Source of the DNA: Candidatus Methanomethylophilaceae archaeon
Lineage (GTDB): Archaea; Thermoplasmatota; Thermoplasmata; Methanomassiliicoccales; Methanomethylophilaceae
Length of the DNA: 64,000 bases
Reading direction: 5' to 3'
Assembly (NCBI GenBank): GCA_944320495.1
Contig: CALUHR010000002.1
Span: 36,609 to 100,608 of the forward strand
In this document: one piece after another, positions 15,672 through 23,432 of the stretch
Numbering within the stretch: position 1 is the stretch's first letter
How the letters are laid out: each line of letters begins with the position of its first letter
Notes under the pieces: generated by a model
Told to the model about the DNA's origin: nothing
What the model saw: the letters and a program-made list of their open reading frames with translations, nothing else
The model's database searches: none
Made by a program: the position numbers and the translations under genes

Positions 15672-17233
15672 GACGTGTATTCATCTACGACACCACGCTC
15701 AGGGACGGCGCCCAGTGCGAGGGCGTCTCGTTCTCCTGCGAGGACAAGCTGGACATACTGAGGAGACTGGACTCGTTCGGGACGGACTTCGTCGAAGGCG
15801 GATGGCCCGGATCGAACCCCAGGGACGACGAGTTCTTCGCCCGCGCATCCAGCCTGGGATTGACGAATACAGCGCTCACCGCCTTCGGCAGCACCCGCAG
15901 GTACGGTGTGCGTCCAGAGGATGACGCGAACCTGAAGGCATTGGCATCCTGCCCAGCCGAGTGGTGCTGCATATTCGGGAAGTCCTGGGACTTCCAGGTC
16001 ACGGAGGCCCTCGGCATCTCTCTTGAGGAGAACCTCGCCATGGTGGAGGACAGCGTGGCCTTCCTCGCATCCAAGGGCAAGAGGGTCATGTTCGACGCCG
16101 AGCACTTCTTCGACGGCTGGAGGTCCGACAGGGAGTACGCCCTGAGGGTCCTCGAGGCCGCCGAGAGGGGCGGCGCCGGGTGGGTGGTCCTCTGCGACAC
16201 CAACGGCGGATCGCTGCCGTCCACGGTGGCGGAGGGGTGCAGGGACGCCATCTCCCGCGTCAGGATACCGGTCGGGATCCACTGCCACAACGATTCCGAT
16301 CTGGCCACCGCCTGCTCGCTCGCCGCCGTGGAGGCTGGATGCACCATGGTCCAGGGGACCGTGAACGGCCTCGGCGAGAGGTGCGGCAACGCCAACCTCT
16401 GCGCCGTCATCCCCGACCTGGCACTCAAGATGGGCGTGGACGTCGGCGAGGCGGACATACCCGGCATCACCGGGCTATCGAAGTTCGTGGGGGAGGTGGC
16501 CAACATGTCACCCTCCCCGGGGATGCCCTTCACCGGCGACCGCGCGTTCGCCCACAAGGGCGGGATGCACGTCTCCGCGCTGGTGAAGAACCCGCGCACC
16601 TACGAGCACGTCGACCCGGCATCGGTGGGCAACGCCAGGAGGGTCCTGGTGTCGGACATGGCAGGGAGAGCGAGCATCTCCGAGAAGCTGAGGGAGCTCG
16701 GCCTCGAGCCGGGCGAGGACAGCCCGGAGATCACCCGCATGATCAAGGAGATGGAGTCCCGCGGATACGAGTTCGAGGGGGCGGACGCCAGCTTCGAGCT
16801 CCTCGTCAGGAGGCTTCGCGGGGACCTCGCCCAGAGGTTCCGCGTGGAGGGCTTCAGGGTGTTCATGGACAGCCGCGAGGGCGGCATGGACTCCGAGGCC
16901 AGCGTGAAGGTCGTGGACGCGGACGGCGTGATGGAGCACACCGCCGCTGACGGCAACGGTCCCGTCAACGCCCTCGACAACGCGCTCAGGAAGGCCCTGC
17001 AGGGCTTCTTCCCGGGACTCAAAGAGATAAGACTGACTGATTACAAGGTACGCGTCCTCGACGAAAAATCGGCCACAAGGGCCAGCGTCAGGGTGCTGAT
17101 CAGGACCACCGACGGGGTCAACAGCTGGACCACCGTGGGCGTGTCCGAAAACGTGATAGAGGCGAGTCTAATCGCACTCATCGATTCCCTGGAATACGCC
17201 CTCATGCTGCAGGGCCAGGAGGAGATACAATGA
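15668..17233 (+). CDS. cimA: Citramalate synthase
   Basis: Condenses pyruvate and acetyl-CoA to (R)-citramalate, the entry to the threonine-independent isoleucine pathway. The 521-residue enzyme has the DRE-TIM metallolyase start [16 protein letters not shown], the metal-binding [11 protein letters not shown], the [12 protein letters not shown] motif and a C-terminal LeuA dimer regulatory domain (from about residue 390). The start YDTTLRDG with AQCEG is typical of the CimA branch rather than isopropylmalate synthase. The ATG overlaps the hom stop (ATGA) and the next ATG overlaps its own TGA, so translation is coupled. A homocitrate or isopropylmalate synthase function is less likely. Confidence 0.88.
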   Translation: MRRVFIYDTTLRDGAQCEGVSFSCEDKLDILRRLDSFGTDFVEGGWPGSNPRDDEFFARASSLGLTNTALTAFGSTRRYGVRPEDDANLKALASCPAEWCCIFGKSWDFQVTEALGISLEENLAMVEDSVAFLASKGKRVMFDAEHFFDGWRSDREYALRVLEAAERGGAGWVVLCDTNGGSLPSTVAEGCRDAISRVRIPVGIHCHNDSDLATACSLAAVEAGCTMVQGTVNGLGERCGNANLCAVIPDLALKMGVDVGEADIPGITGLSKFVGEVANMSPSPGMPFTGDRAFAHKGGMHVSALVKNPRTYEHVDPASVGNARRVLVSDMAGRASISEKLRELGLEPGEDSPEITRMIKEMESRGYEFEGADASFELLVRRLRGDLAQRFRVEGFRVFMDSREGGMDSEASVKVVDADGVMEHTAADGNGPVNALDNALRKALQGFFPGLKEIRLTDYKVRVLDEKSATRASVRVLIRTTDGVNSWTTVGVSENVIEASLIALIDSLEYALMLQGQEEIQ

Positions 17234-17502
17234 GCAGAACCATAGTGACCCTGGTCGGCAGGGACCACGTCGGCATCATCGCCGCAGTTTGCAACTTCTT
17301 CGCCGAGAACGACATCAACATCCTCGACATCAAACAGACCACAGTCCAGGACTACATCAACATGATCCTGATCGTCGACACCTCGGGATACACCCAGGGG
17401 TTCGACAAGCTCAACGAGGGTCTGGAGAGGGTCGGCGAGAAGGTCGGCTGCATCATCAAGGCCACGCACGAGGACGTCTTCCAGATGATGCACAGGATCT
17501 GA
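17230..17502 (+). CDS. Small ACT-domain protein (UPF0237)
   Basis: A single ACT domain of 90 residues starting [20 protein letters not shown], with the G-x-D-x-x-G-I turn of the UPF0237/GcvR-like family. In many archaea and firmicutes this gene is immediately followed by the DUF711 gene, as here (four-base gap). It overlaps the citramalate synthase stop by four bases. It presumably binds an amino acid and regulates a partner; neither ligand nor partner is established. Confidence 0.88.
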   Translation: MSRTIVTLVGRDHVGIIAAVCNFFAENDINILDIKQTTVQDYINMILIVDTSGYTQGFDKLNEGLERVGEKVGCIIKATHEDVFQMMHRI

Positions 17503-17506
17503 GAAC

Positions 17507-18871
17507 ATGGTGGAGCTAAGCGAGGTCTTCGAGACCTACGAGATGGTCTCCCATGAGAACCTGGACGTCAGGACGATCACCATGGGCATCAGCCTGCTGG
17601 ACTGCATCGACCCCGACCTGGACGCCCTCTGCGCCAAGATCCACGACAAGATCGTCAGGCTCGCCGGGAGGCTCGTCGAGGTCGGGGACCAGCTCGGCGT
17701 GGAGTTCGGTGTACCCGTCATCAACAAGAGGGTGTCCGTCACCCCGATCGCCATCGTGGGCGGGGCGGCGTGCAGATCGCCCGCCGACTTCGTGCGCATA
17801 GCCGAGACGCTGGACGCCACGGCCGACGAGATCGGCATCAACTTCATCGGAGGATACTCCGCCCTCGTCCAGAAGGGCATGACCCCCGCCGACAGGATGC
17901 TCATAGAGTCCATCCCCGAAGCCCTGGCGAAGACCGAGCGCGTATGCTCGTCCATCAGTCTGGGATCCACTCGCACCGGCATCAACATGGACGCCGTCAG
18001 GCTCATGGGCGACATCGTCGTACGCGCCGCTGAGGCCACGAAGGACAGGGACTCCATCGGATGCGCCAAGCTCGTCGTGTTCTGCAACCCGCCGGACGAC
18101 AACCCGTTCATGGCCGGGGCGTTCCACGGCGTGACCGAGGCCGATCACGTGATCAATGTCGGAGTCAGCGGACCCGGCGTCGTCAGGGAGGCCCTCACGA
18201 AGGTCCGTGGAAGGAGCTTCGAGGAGCTCTGCGAGACCATCAAGAAGACCGCATTCAAGGTCACCAGGGTAGGCCAGCTGTTCGCCAAAGAGGCGTCCAA
18301 GAGGCTGGACACCCCGTTCGGCATCGTCGACCTCTCCCTCGCTCCCACGCCCGCAGTCGGGGACAGCATCGCAGACATCATCCACGAGATGGGCATGGAG
18401 TACGCCGGGGCCCCCGGGACCACGGCCGCCCTGGCCATCCTCAACGACCAGGTCAAGAAGGGTGGCGTCATGGCATCGTCCTACGTCGGAGGGCTCAGCG
18501 GGGCGTTCATCCCCGTGACCGAGGACAGCGCGATGGCAGAGGCGGCCGAGATCGGCGCCCTCACCCTCGAGAAGCTCGAGGCCATGACCTGCGTCTGCTC
18601 CGTCGGTCTGGACATGATCGCCGTGCCCGGGGACGTCCCCGCCACGTCCATCGCTGGGATCATCGCGGACGAGATGGCCATAGGCATGGTCAACCAGAAG
18701 ACCACCGCGGTCAGGATCATCCCCGTCATAGGCAAGACCGTCGGCGACCGCGTGGCATTCGGCGGTCTCCTGGGAGACGCCGGCATCATGCCCGTCAACA
18801 GGTACGACTGCGCCGACTTCGTAAACAGGGGCGGAAGGATCCCCGCTCCGATCCACAGCTTCAAGAACTGA
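17507..18871 (+). CDS. DUF711 / UPF0210 (PFL) family protein
   Basis: A conserved 454-residue cytosolic protein of unknown function, starting [27 protein letters not shown] (first part) and containing the family's glycine-rich segments [28 protein letters not shown] and [13 protein letters not shown]. Length matches the family (about 450). It is the last gene of the hom-cimA-ACT operon, and a GNRA-loop hairpin follows at once. The persistent pairing with the small ACT protein suggests an amino-acid-regulated enzyme, but no reaction is known to me. Confidence 0.88.
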   Translation: MVELSEVFETYEMVSHENLDVRTITMGISLLDCIDPDLDALCAKIHDKIVRLAGRLVEVGDQLGVEFGVPVINKRVSVTPIAIVGGAACRSPADFVRIAETLDATADEIGINFIGGYSALVQKGMTPADRMLIESIPEALAKTERVCSSISLGSTRTGINMDAVRLMGDIVVRAAEATKDRDSIGCAKLVVFCNPPDDNPFMAGAFHGVTEADHVINVGVSGPGVVREALTKVRGRSFEELCETIKKTAFKVTRVGQLFAKEASKRLDTPFGIVDLSLAPTPAVGDSIADIIHEMGMEYAGAPGTTAALAILNDQVKKGGVMASSYVGGLSGAFIPVTEDSAMAEAAEIGALTLEKLEAMTCVCSVGLDMIAVPGDVPATSIAGIIADEMAIGMVNQKTTAVRIIPVIGKTVGDRVAFGGLLGDAGIMPVNRYDCADFVNRGGRIPAPIHSFKN

Positions 18872-18887
18872 CCGGGCGGAAGCCCGG
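18872..18887 (+). terminator. Hairpin after the hom-cimA-DUF711 operon
   Basis: Stem CCGGGC/GCCCGG with a GGAA tetraloop begins immediately after the stop codon; a pyrimidine-rich stretch (ccccttccattcttctctc) follows. Confidence 0.5.
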
Positions 18888-19032
18888 CAAACCCCTTCCA
18901 TTCTTCTCTCGATTCTTGCAGAAGGACCGGGTGCTCGGACCGATGATGGAATCATTCAAAAATTAAGGGATTTAAGAAAAGTTTGCTCGGCACCGAAGTG
19001 CCAGAGAATTAGAAGTAGTGAAGTGCACAAGG

Positions 19033-19201
19033 TGGGGGCAGAGGGATTTGAACCCTCGTCAGCGGGTTTCCTCCACCGGGGAGCGACCCCGGATGAATCA
19101 ATGAGTCATCGCTCCAGTTAGTCATCAACTGTCAGCAAACCCATTTTCAATCACTCTCAATAACTGGAGCCCACCAGTCTGCCAGGTTAGCCTATACCCC
19201 C
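19033..19201 (-). tRNA. tRNA-Trp (CCA) with a 96-base intron
   Basis: Exon 1 is 19201-19164, the intron 19163-19068, and exon 2 19067-19033, giving a 73-base mature tRNA. Acceptor GGGGGTA/TGCCCCC, anticodon stem GTGGG/CCCGC, anticodon CCA, intron after position 37 at the canonical site, T-arm GGGTTCAAATCCC. The intron carries a box C/D guide, as described for pre-tRNA-Trp in other Euryarchaeota. Confidence 0.93.
19106..19154 (-). ncRNA. Box C/D guide RNA within the tRNA-Trp intron
   Basis: Within the intron, in transcript order: box C-like GTGATTG (19154-19148), first guide TGGGTTT (19143-19137), box D' CTGA (19135-19132), box C' TTGATGA (19128-19122), second guide TAACTGGAGC (19120-19111), box D-like ATGA (19109-19106). 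By the N+5 rule the base five positions before D pairs with C34 (the anticodon wobble base), and the base five before D' pairs with C39 of the same precursor. This matches the Nm34/Nm39 guide known in halophile pre-tRNA-Trp. Boxes C and D deviate slightly from consensus. Confidence 0.78.
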
Positions 19202-19227
19202 TTGTTGAGCGTGATTGCGAGTTGCAA

Positions 19228-19335
19228 TCACTTCTTGCGCATCTTCGCTGCTCTCTTTCTTCTCCTCATCTTCTTCTTGCGCCACTTCCAACGCTGGTTG
19301 CCGCGTTTCTTCCAGGCGCGCGAGCTTCTCTTCAT
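19228..19335 (-). CDS. rpl41e: Ribosomal protein eL41
   Basis: A 35-codon gene encoding an extremely basic peptide (MKRSSRAWKK at the start, then RWKWRKKKMRRRKRAAK). The second part matches the single-helix ribosomal protein eL41 in its KWRKKxMRRxKR pattern; the first 14 residues are an N-terminal extension relative to the 25-residue eukaryotic protein. A good Shine-Dalgarno (GGAAGGA) lies six bases before the ATG. It stands alone between tRNA-Trp and tRNA-Arg. The short length limits certainty, but base use and ribosome binding site support a real gene. Confidence 0.7.
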   Translation of the reverse strand: MKRSSRAWKKRGNQRWKWRKKKMRRRKRAAKMRKK

Positions 19336-19382
19336 GATCGTTCCTTCCTGAATGTTGTCCCCCGGAGGGGTTGCATCCTAGG

Positions 19383-19457
19383 CGGGCCCGCCGGGATTCG
19401 AACCCGGGGCGTCTGGCTTAGAAGGCCAGCGCTATATCCTGGCTAAGCCACAAGCCC
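19383..19457 (-). tRNA. tRNA-Arg (TCT)
   Basis: 75 bases; acceptor GGGCTTG/CGGGCCC with two G:U pairs, anticodon stem CTGGC/GCCAG with loop CTTCTAA giving anticodon TCT, T-arm CCGGGTTCGAATCCCGG, discriminator G, no encoded CCA. Confidence 0.93.
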
Positions 19458-19508
19458 GCTCTTCCCCTCCATCTGCTAATATGATTTAAAGGTTACTCGG
19501 AGCCAGCA

Positions 19509-20087
19509 TCACGCACCTGTCGAGATGTAATCGGTAATCGAACCATAGCCCATGAACATGAACGCCGCCTCGGCGATGCATATCAGTCCCAGGACCAGGA
19601 GAAGGGGCCACCAGTTCAGAATCTTTCCCACGCCCTTGACGAGCGCCTCCGCGAAGTTGAGCAGCCCGTAGACCACCGCACCGAGTATGAACGCGACGAT
19701 GATCCTCACCGGGTTCTCGGAGAGGAAACTGACGTCGAAGTCGGACACGGTCGTCACACCTCCGAGCCAGATGTACACGAGAACCATCACGAACAGCGCG
19801 ATGATGACCGCGAAGTGGACCTCGCGGAACGGACGGATGATGAGCGTGAAGGCCGCGACGGCGACGAAAACCGACGTCACCATGGCCCATGTGCCGTAGT
19901 AGGAGGCGGCCTCTATGGCCATGAAGACCCCGAACAGGAAGCCGAGGAACATCAGCCCCTTGTACTTCCAGGAGTCCTTGTCTTTGACGTACGTGACGGC
20001 GATGAGCACCGCCAACAGGCCTCCGATCAGTAGAATGGTCTGGGGGAGATTGTCACCCAGCCAGGTCATTATGTCTGTCCCATCCAT
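19509..20087 (-). CDS. Multi-pass membrane protein of unknown function
   Basis: I do not recognise a family. The 192-residue protein has about six hydrophobic helices (first around residues 16-33, last around residues 165-185) joined by short loops, with no soluble domain and no motif suggesting catalysis. A TATA box (20109-20115) lies about 25 bases before the ATG, so it is a single-gene transcript with a short leader. tRNA-Arg lies downstream on the same strand. No functional inference is possible. Confidence 0.72.
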   Translation of the reverse strand: MDGTDIMTWLGDNLPQTILLIGGLLAVLIAVTYVKDKDSWKYKGLMFLGFLFGVFMAIEAASYYGTWAMVTSVFVAVAAFTLIIRPFREVHFAVIIALFVMVLVYIWLGGVTTVSDFDVSFLSENPVRIIVAFILGAVVYGLLNFAEALVKGVGKILNWWPLLLVLGLICIAEAAFMFMGYGSITDYISTGA

Positions 20088-20108
20088 ATGTAAGAAAACG
20101 GATGATGG

Positions 20109-20115
20109 TTATAAA
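20109..20115 (-). promoter_or_regulatory. TATA box of the membrane-protein gene
   Basis: tttataa on the minus strand about 25 bases upstream of the ATG at 20087, next to the terminator hairpin of the preceding gene. Confidence 0.5.
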
Positions 20116-20123
20116 GGGGTTAG

Positions 20124-20141
20124 GCCCGCCCGGAGGCGGGC
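20124..20141 (-). terminator. Hairpin after the flavin-binding protein gene
   Basis: Perfect 7-bp stem GCCCGCC/GGCGGGC with a 4-base loop, starting eight bases after the stop of the leftward gene at 20149. Confidence 0.5.
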
Positions 20142-20148
20142 TCTTGGA

Positions 20149-20547
20149 TCATGCGATCTGTTTTCCGGCGTCGGGATTGGCGCCCTGGTTGTAGACAGCC
20201 TCGACGTCGAACACCCACATCGCGTTGGCGTGGAGGTGAATGGGGGCGAGAGCCTCGTTCATCTTGTCGAGGTCGGCACCGGAGTCGATGCGGACAGGGT
20301 TCTTTACGTCAATCTCCCAGGCCTCCATGCCGGCGGCAATCATGAAGGAGGCTTTCGGATTCTCGGCCAGGTTGGCGGCCGACTTCTTCATCAGGACCTC
20401 TCCGACGACCATTTTGTCGGGAGCGGGGGACATGATGGTGCCGCAGACGATGGCATGGGGCTGCCCGTCTTTTCCAGCTGTGACGAGTACCTTGACGGTA
20501 CCCTGTGCGTTCATTTTCTCGATGACATTGGACGGAATGCTTGCCAT
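20149..20547 (-). CDS. Pyridoxamine 5'-phosphate oxidase-like FMN-binding protein
   Basis: A 132-residue split-barrel protein of the PNPOx-like flavin-binding superfamily: residues 1-25 form the first helix and strand (SIPSNVIEKMNAQGTVKVLVTAG), then GQPHAIVCGTI and VGEVLMKKSAANL with the phosphate-contacting lysine pair. Such small proteins often act as flavin reductases or F420/FMN-dependent oxidoreductases; the substrate is unknown. I chose the ATG at 20547, where homology-like sequence begins; the frame is open 30 codons further. It has an AT-rich upstream region and a terminator hairpin, so it is a single gene. Confidence 0.78.
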   Translation of the reverse strand: MASIPSNVIEKMNAQGTVKVLVTAGKDGQPHAIVCGTIMSPAPDKMVVGEVLMKKSAANLAENPKASFMIAAGMEAWEIDVKNPVRIDSGADLDKMNEALAPIHLHANAMWVFDVEAVYNQGANPDAGKQIA

Positions 20548-20729
20548 TCGAATCACCATATTCTGAATCGGGCTGTCAGTATTTGGGGGATTGGTATCAT
20601 GGATGTAATCTGTCATCAGATTGGAGCATACGTCCAATATTTTGCCTGGACCACGTTTTTAATATCAAAAAGTGGCAACATTTATTATTATTCATAATAG
20701 TTAGTGACTAGATGTACCAGCACACATAG

Positions 20730-21590
20730 ATGACGTTCGAGAGCATGGAATCGGAGATCCAGGACCTCAGCTTCCACAGTGCCGTCCTGAGAAGGGACTC
20801 CCGCTCCGGTAGGCATTGGGATTCAACCGTCATGAGAACCCCCGATGGGAGCTTCACCAATCTCGCCCTCATCTTCTCTGACCAGTGCCCCTGGTCCTGC
20901 GAGATCCGCGTGGACGGCGATGCGGAGTACGTCGCGACTGGATCAGTACTCGAACAGATTCATGTCGTCGGACAGCAGGTAGTCACCATCCGCCGCAGGC
21001 TTTCGGAGAAGGCTGGGACCGGGGTGACGAAGATACAGGGTCTGGCGTTCTCGGAGGTCCTGCTCAACGCCATCTGCCATCGCAGCTACTGCGATCCCTC
21101 GCCCATAGTGGTGGATGTGAATCTGGAATGCACAACAGTGACCTCCCCCGGCGGCATGATGAGACTGGGGATAAGCTACAGGGAGCGCACGAGGAACCCG
21201 CGTCTGACCGAGATTCTCGTATCCATGGGATACAAGAACACGGCCATACGCGGCATGGCGGGTGTCAGGAGGGCCTATCGCAGCTGCTAGTACAGGCCGG
21301 AGGTAACCGTCGGGGATTCATGGAGCGTCAGCCTGCCGGGGATGGTGGAGCTCGGCTCCGCCTATGAGGGCAGGAGATGCAACGTCATCAGATACATGCT
21401 GGGACACGGCCCCGTAGACGAGGATGAGATCGTGAGAAGGCTCGGGATGGCGGCATCCACGGCGCACGAGGTCCTGTGCAGGATGACCGACGAGGGCGTC
21501 CTGTTCTCCATGGGAGACAGGGATGACAGGAGGTTCTTCCTGAGTGACAGACCCAGATGGGCAGGCATCGCGAACGGACACCGTCACTGA
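20730..21590 (+). CDS. RecG-C-like ATP-binding regulator with an internal in-frame UAG (candidate pyrrolysine codon)
   Basis: Two open segments in the same frame are separated only by a TAG at 21288-21290 (codon 187); together they give 286 residues ending in TGA. The first part resembles the C-terminal GHKL-type domain of AlbA_2/RecG-like regulators: TNLALIFSDQCP, the N-box-like EVLLNAICHRSY (about residues 108-119), the SPGG turn, and RNPRLTEILVSMGY leading to the R-G helix. The family normally continues after this helix into a beta strand and a winged helix; that is what follows the TAG (YRPEVTVGDSWSVSLPG, then a wHTH from about residue 222). The N-terminal AlbA_2 domain is missing. Readthrough as pyrrolysine is the favoured reading; a nonsense mutation in a decaying gene is the alternative. 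Confidence 0.65.
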
Positions 21591-21612
21591 GAATTGAAAG
21601 AAAGAAGAAAGG

Positions 21613-21685
21613 TGGACAGGGCGAGATTCGAACTCGCGGCCTCTACCATGCCAAGGTAACGATCTTCCAACTGATCTACCTGCCC
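21613..21685 (-). tRNA. tRNA-Ala (GGC)
   Basis: 73 bases with acceptor GGGCAGG/CCTGTCC containing the G3:U70 identity pair of alanine tRNA, anticodon stem TTACC/GGTAG with loop TTGGCAT giving anticodon GGC, T-arm GCGAGTTCGAATCTCGC, discriminator A, no encoded CCA. Confidence 0.95.
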
Positions 21686-21712
21686 AGCAAATTGTGGATA
21701 GTTTCCTAGTAT

Positions 21713-23134
21713 TTATAAGTTTGTTTTGTCGAAGTCCTGGACGAGGTTGGTCTGGAACCTGTGGACCTCTCCGGGGATCGAAGTGGGGTATTTTCCATTC
21801 ACACAGGCCAGGCAGAGGTCGGCCTCCTTGAACCCGATGGCCTCGACGAGGCCCTCGATGCTGATATAGCCGAGACTGTCCGCGCCGATGATCTGTCTGA
21901 TCTCCTCGACACTGTGCTTGGTCGCTATGAACTGGTCGCGGGTCTTCATGTCCACACCGTAATAGCACGGCGCGATGATCGGCGGACTGCCGATCCTGAC
22001 ATGGATCTCCTTCGCTCCGGCGGACCGGAGCATCTGGATGAGCTTCTTCAGGGTGGTACCCCTGACGATGCTGTCGTCGATGATCATGATGCGCTTGCCG
22101 CTGACCGTGCTCCTGATGGGATTCATCTTCATGGAGACGGCCTGCTCCCTCTGCTTCTGGTCGGGCATGATGAAGGTCCTCTCGGCGAAGCGATTCTTCA
22201 TGAAGCCCTCCTCATAGGGTATGCCTGTCGCGGCTGAATAGCCGATGGCGTGGGCGCGTCCGGAATCGGGGATGGGCATGACCAGGTCCACATCTGCGGG
22301 GCATTCCCTCGCCAGGATCTCGCCGATGCGCCTGCGCACCTCGTATACCTCGCTCCCGTCGATGACGGAATCGGGACGTGCGAAGTAGACCCACTCGAAC
22401 ATGCAGTAGGCCTTGGGATGCTGACCGACCGCGGGATAGATCTTGAACGTGTCCTTGGTGATCTCGCAGATCTCCCCGGGTTCGATGTCGCGGACGAACT
22501 CCCCGTGGAGCGCGTCGATGGCAGCGCTCTCCGACACGGCGATGTATCCCCCGTCGAGCCTTCCGAGGCACAGAGGCCTGAATCCGTAGGGGTCGCGGAT
22601 GGCGAACAGCCTGTCGTTGATGAGGATCGTGAGAGCGTACGCCCCGTCGAGCTCGCCCATCGCGGCCCTGATCGCCTTGACCGGGTCGTTGTACATGGTC
22701 ATGTACTTGCCCAGGAGCTTGGTGACCAGCTCGCTGTCAGAATCCGTGAGGAAGGTCCAGCCCTCCTTCATGTAGCGGTCCTTCAGCTCGGCGAAGTTGG
22801 TGATGTCGCCGTTGTGCGCGACGGCCACGGTACCGAAGTTGGTCATGACCGTGAGCGGCTGAGCATTCACTATGCTCTTGGAACCGGTCGTGGAATAGCG
22901 GACGTGGCCGACACCGACGTGGCCGACCGCGGCCTGCACATCCGCCTTGGGGAGGGCCAGATTGACCAGCCCGTTCCCCTTGAGGGTGTCTATGGAGGCG
23001 CCGTTGAAAACGGAGATGCCGGCGCTCTCCTGCCCGCGATGCTGGATGATCATGAGGGCCGTGTAAAGCGACGGAGCGACATCGTAGTCGGCGCTGATGC
23101 CGACAACGCCGCAGCTGTGCTTTGGCCCTGTCAT
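21713..23134 (-). CDS. purF: Amidophosphoribosyltransferase
   Basis: First committed enzyme of purine synthesis: makes 5-phosphoribosylamine from PRPP and glutamine. The 473-residue protein has a short propeptide (MTGPKHS) before the catalytic Cys8 of the class II glutaminase, GxVHNGD-like AHNGDITN, and in the C-terminal phosphoribosyltransferase domain the PRPP loop IMIIDDSIVRGTTLK. A cysteine in MFEWVYFARPDS-adjacent sequence and two near the end (DLCLACVNGKYP) match iron-sulfur-cluster-type PurF. It follows the eL37 gene by 13 bases, a linkage common in Euryarchaeota. Ends in TAA. Confidence 0.96.
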   Translation of the reverse strand: MTGPKHSCGVVGISADYDVAPSLYTALMIIQHRGQESAGISVFNGASIDTLKGNGLVNLALPKADVQAAVGHVGVGHVRYSTTGSKSIVNAQPLTVMTNFGTVAVAHNGDITNFAELKDRYMKEGWTFLTDSDSELVTKLLGKYMTMYNDPVKAIRAAMGELDGAYALTILINDRLFAIRDPYGFRPLCLGRLDGGYIAVSESAAIDALHGEFVRDIEPGEICEITKDTFKIYPAVGQHPKAYCMFEWVYFARPDSVIDGSEVYEVRRRIGEILARECPADVDLVMPIPDSGRAHAIGYSAATGIPYEEGFMKNRFAERTFIMPDQKQREQAVSMKMNPIRSTVSGKRIMIIDDSIVRGTTLKKLIQMLRSAGAKEIHVRIGSPPIIAPCYYGVDMKTRDQFIATKHSVEEIRQIIGADSLGYISIEGLVEAIGFKEADLCLACVNGKYPTSIPGEVHRFQTNLVQDFDKTNL

Positions 23135-23147
23135 GAGGATCCCTCGA

Positions 23148-23318
23148 TCAGTCGCGGATCTTAGCCCAGTTGTAGGACCTGATGGTTGCGGTCTTGCCGT
23201 ACCCGCAGGAGGCGCAGACGCCCTTCCTGACGTGGTAGGCGCGCTTGCCGCACCTGCGGCAGGGGATGTGAGTCTTGTACTTGTTGTGTTTTCCCTGTGC
23301 GGGTGTTCCCTTTCCCAT
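23148..23318 (-). CDS. rpl37e: Ribosomal protein eL37
   Basis: A 56-residue zinc-ribbon protein of the large ribosomal subunit beginning [17 protein letters not shown]. Four zinc ligands are visible as CRRCG (residues 20-24) and CASCGYG (residues 35-41). The gene is too short for many callers. A Shine-Dalgarno-like GGAGTGA lies before the ATG, and purF follows after 13 bases, so the two are co-transcribed. The LSm gene that often precedes eL37 in Euryarchaeota is not here. Confidence 0.96.
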   Translation of the reverse strand: MGKGTPAQGKHNKYKTHIPCRRCGKRAYHVRKGVCASCGYGKTATIRSYNWAKIRD

Positions 23319-23389
23319 GATCATCACTCCAGTGAATCGTGAGCGCCATCTCTCACACGCGTACGCGTGCTATACTGGACGGCGGATGG

Positions 23390-23407
23390 GCCTGCCTATA
23401 GGCAGGC
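23390..23407. repeat. 18-bp perfect palindrome upstream of eL37-purF
   Basis: GCCTGCCTATAGGCAGGC reads the same on both strands and lies 26 to 43 bases after the stop of the leftward gene at 23433 and about 75 bases before eL37. It could be a terminator hairpin for the first or an operator for the second; its uninterrupted symmetry suits a protein-binding site. Confidence 0.4.
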
Positions 23408-23432
23408 ATTATTTGAAGGTATCTGCCGGGCG

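Noticed and set aside
18990..19003. Hairpin GGCAC-CGAA-GTGCC as an independent RNA element
   Set aside because: Short stem just downstream of tRNA-Trp on the minus strand; most likely part of its 3' trailer.
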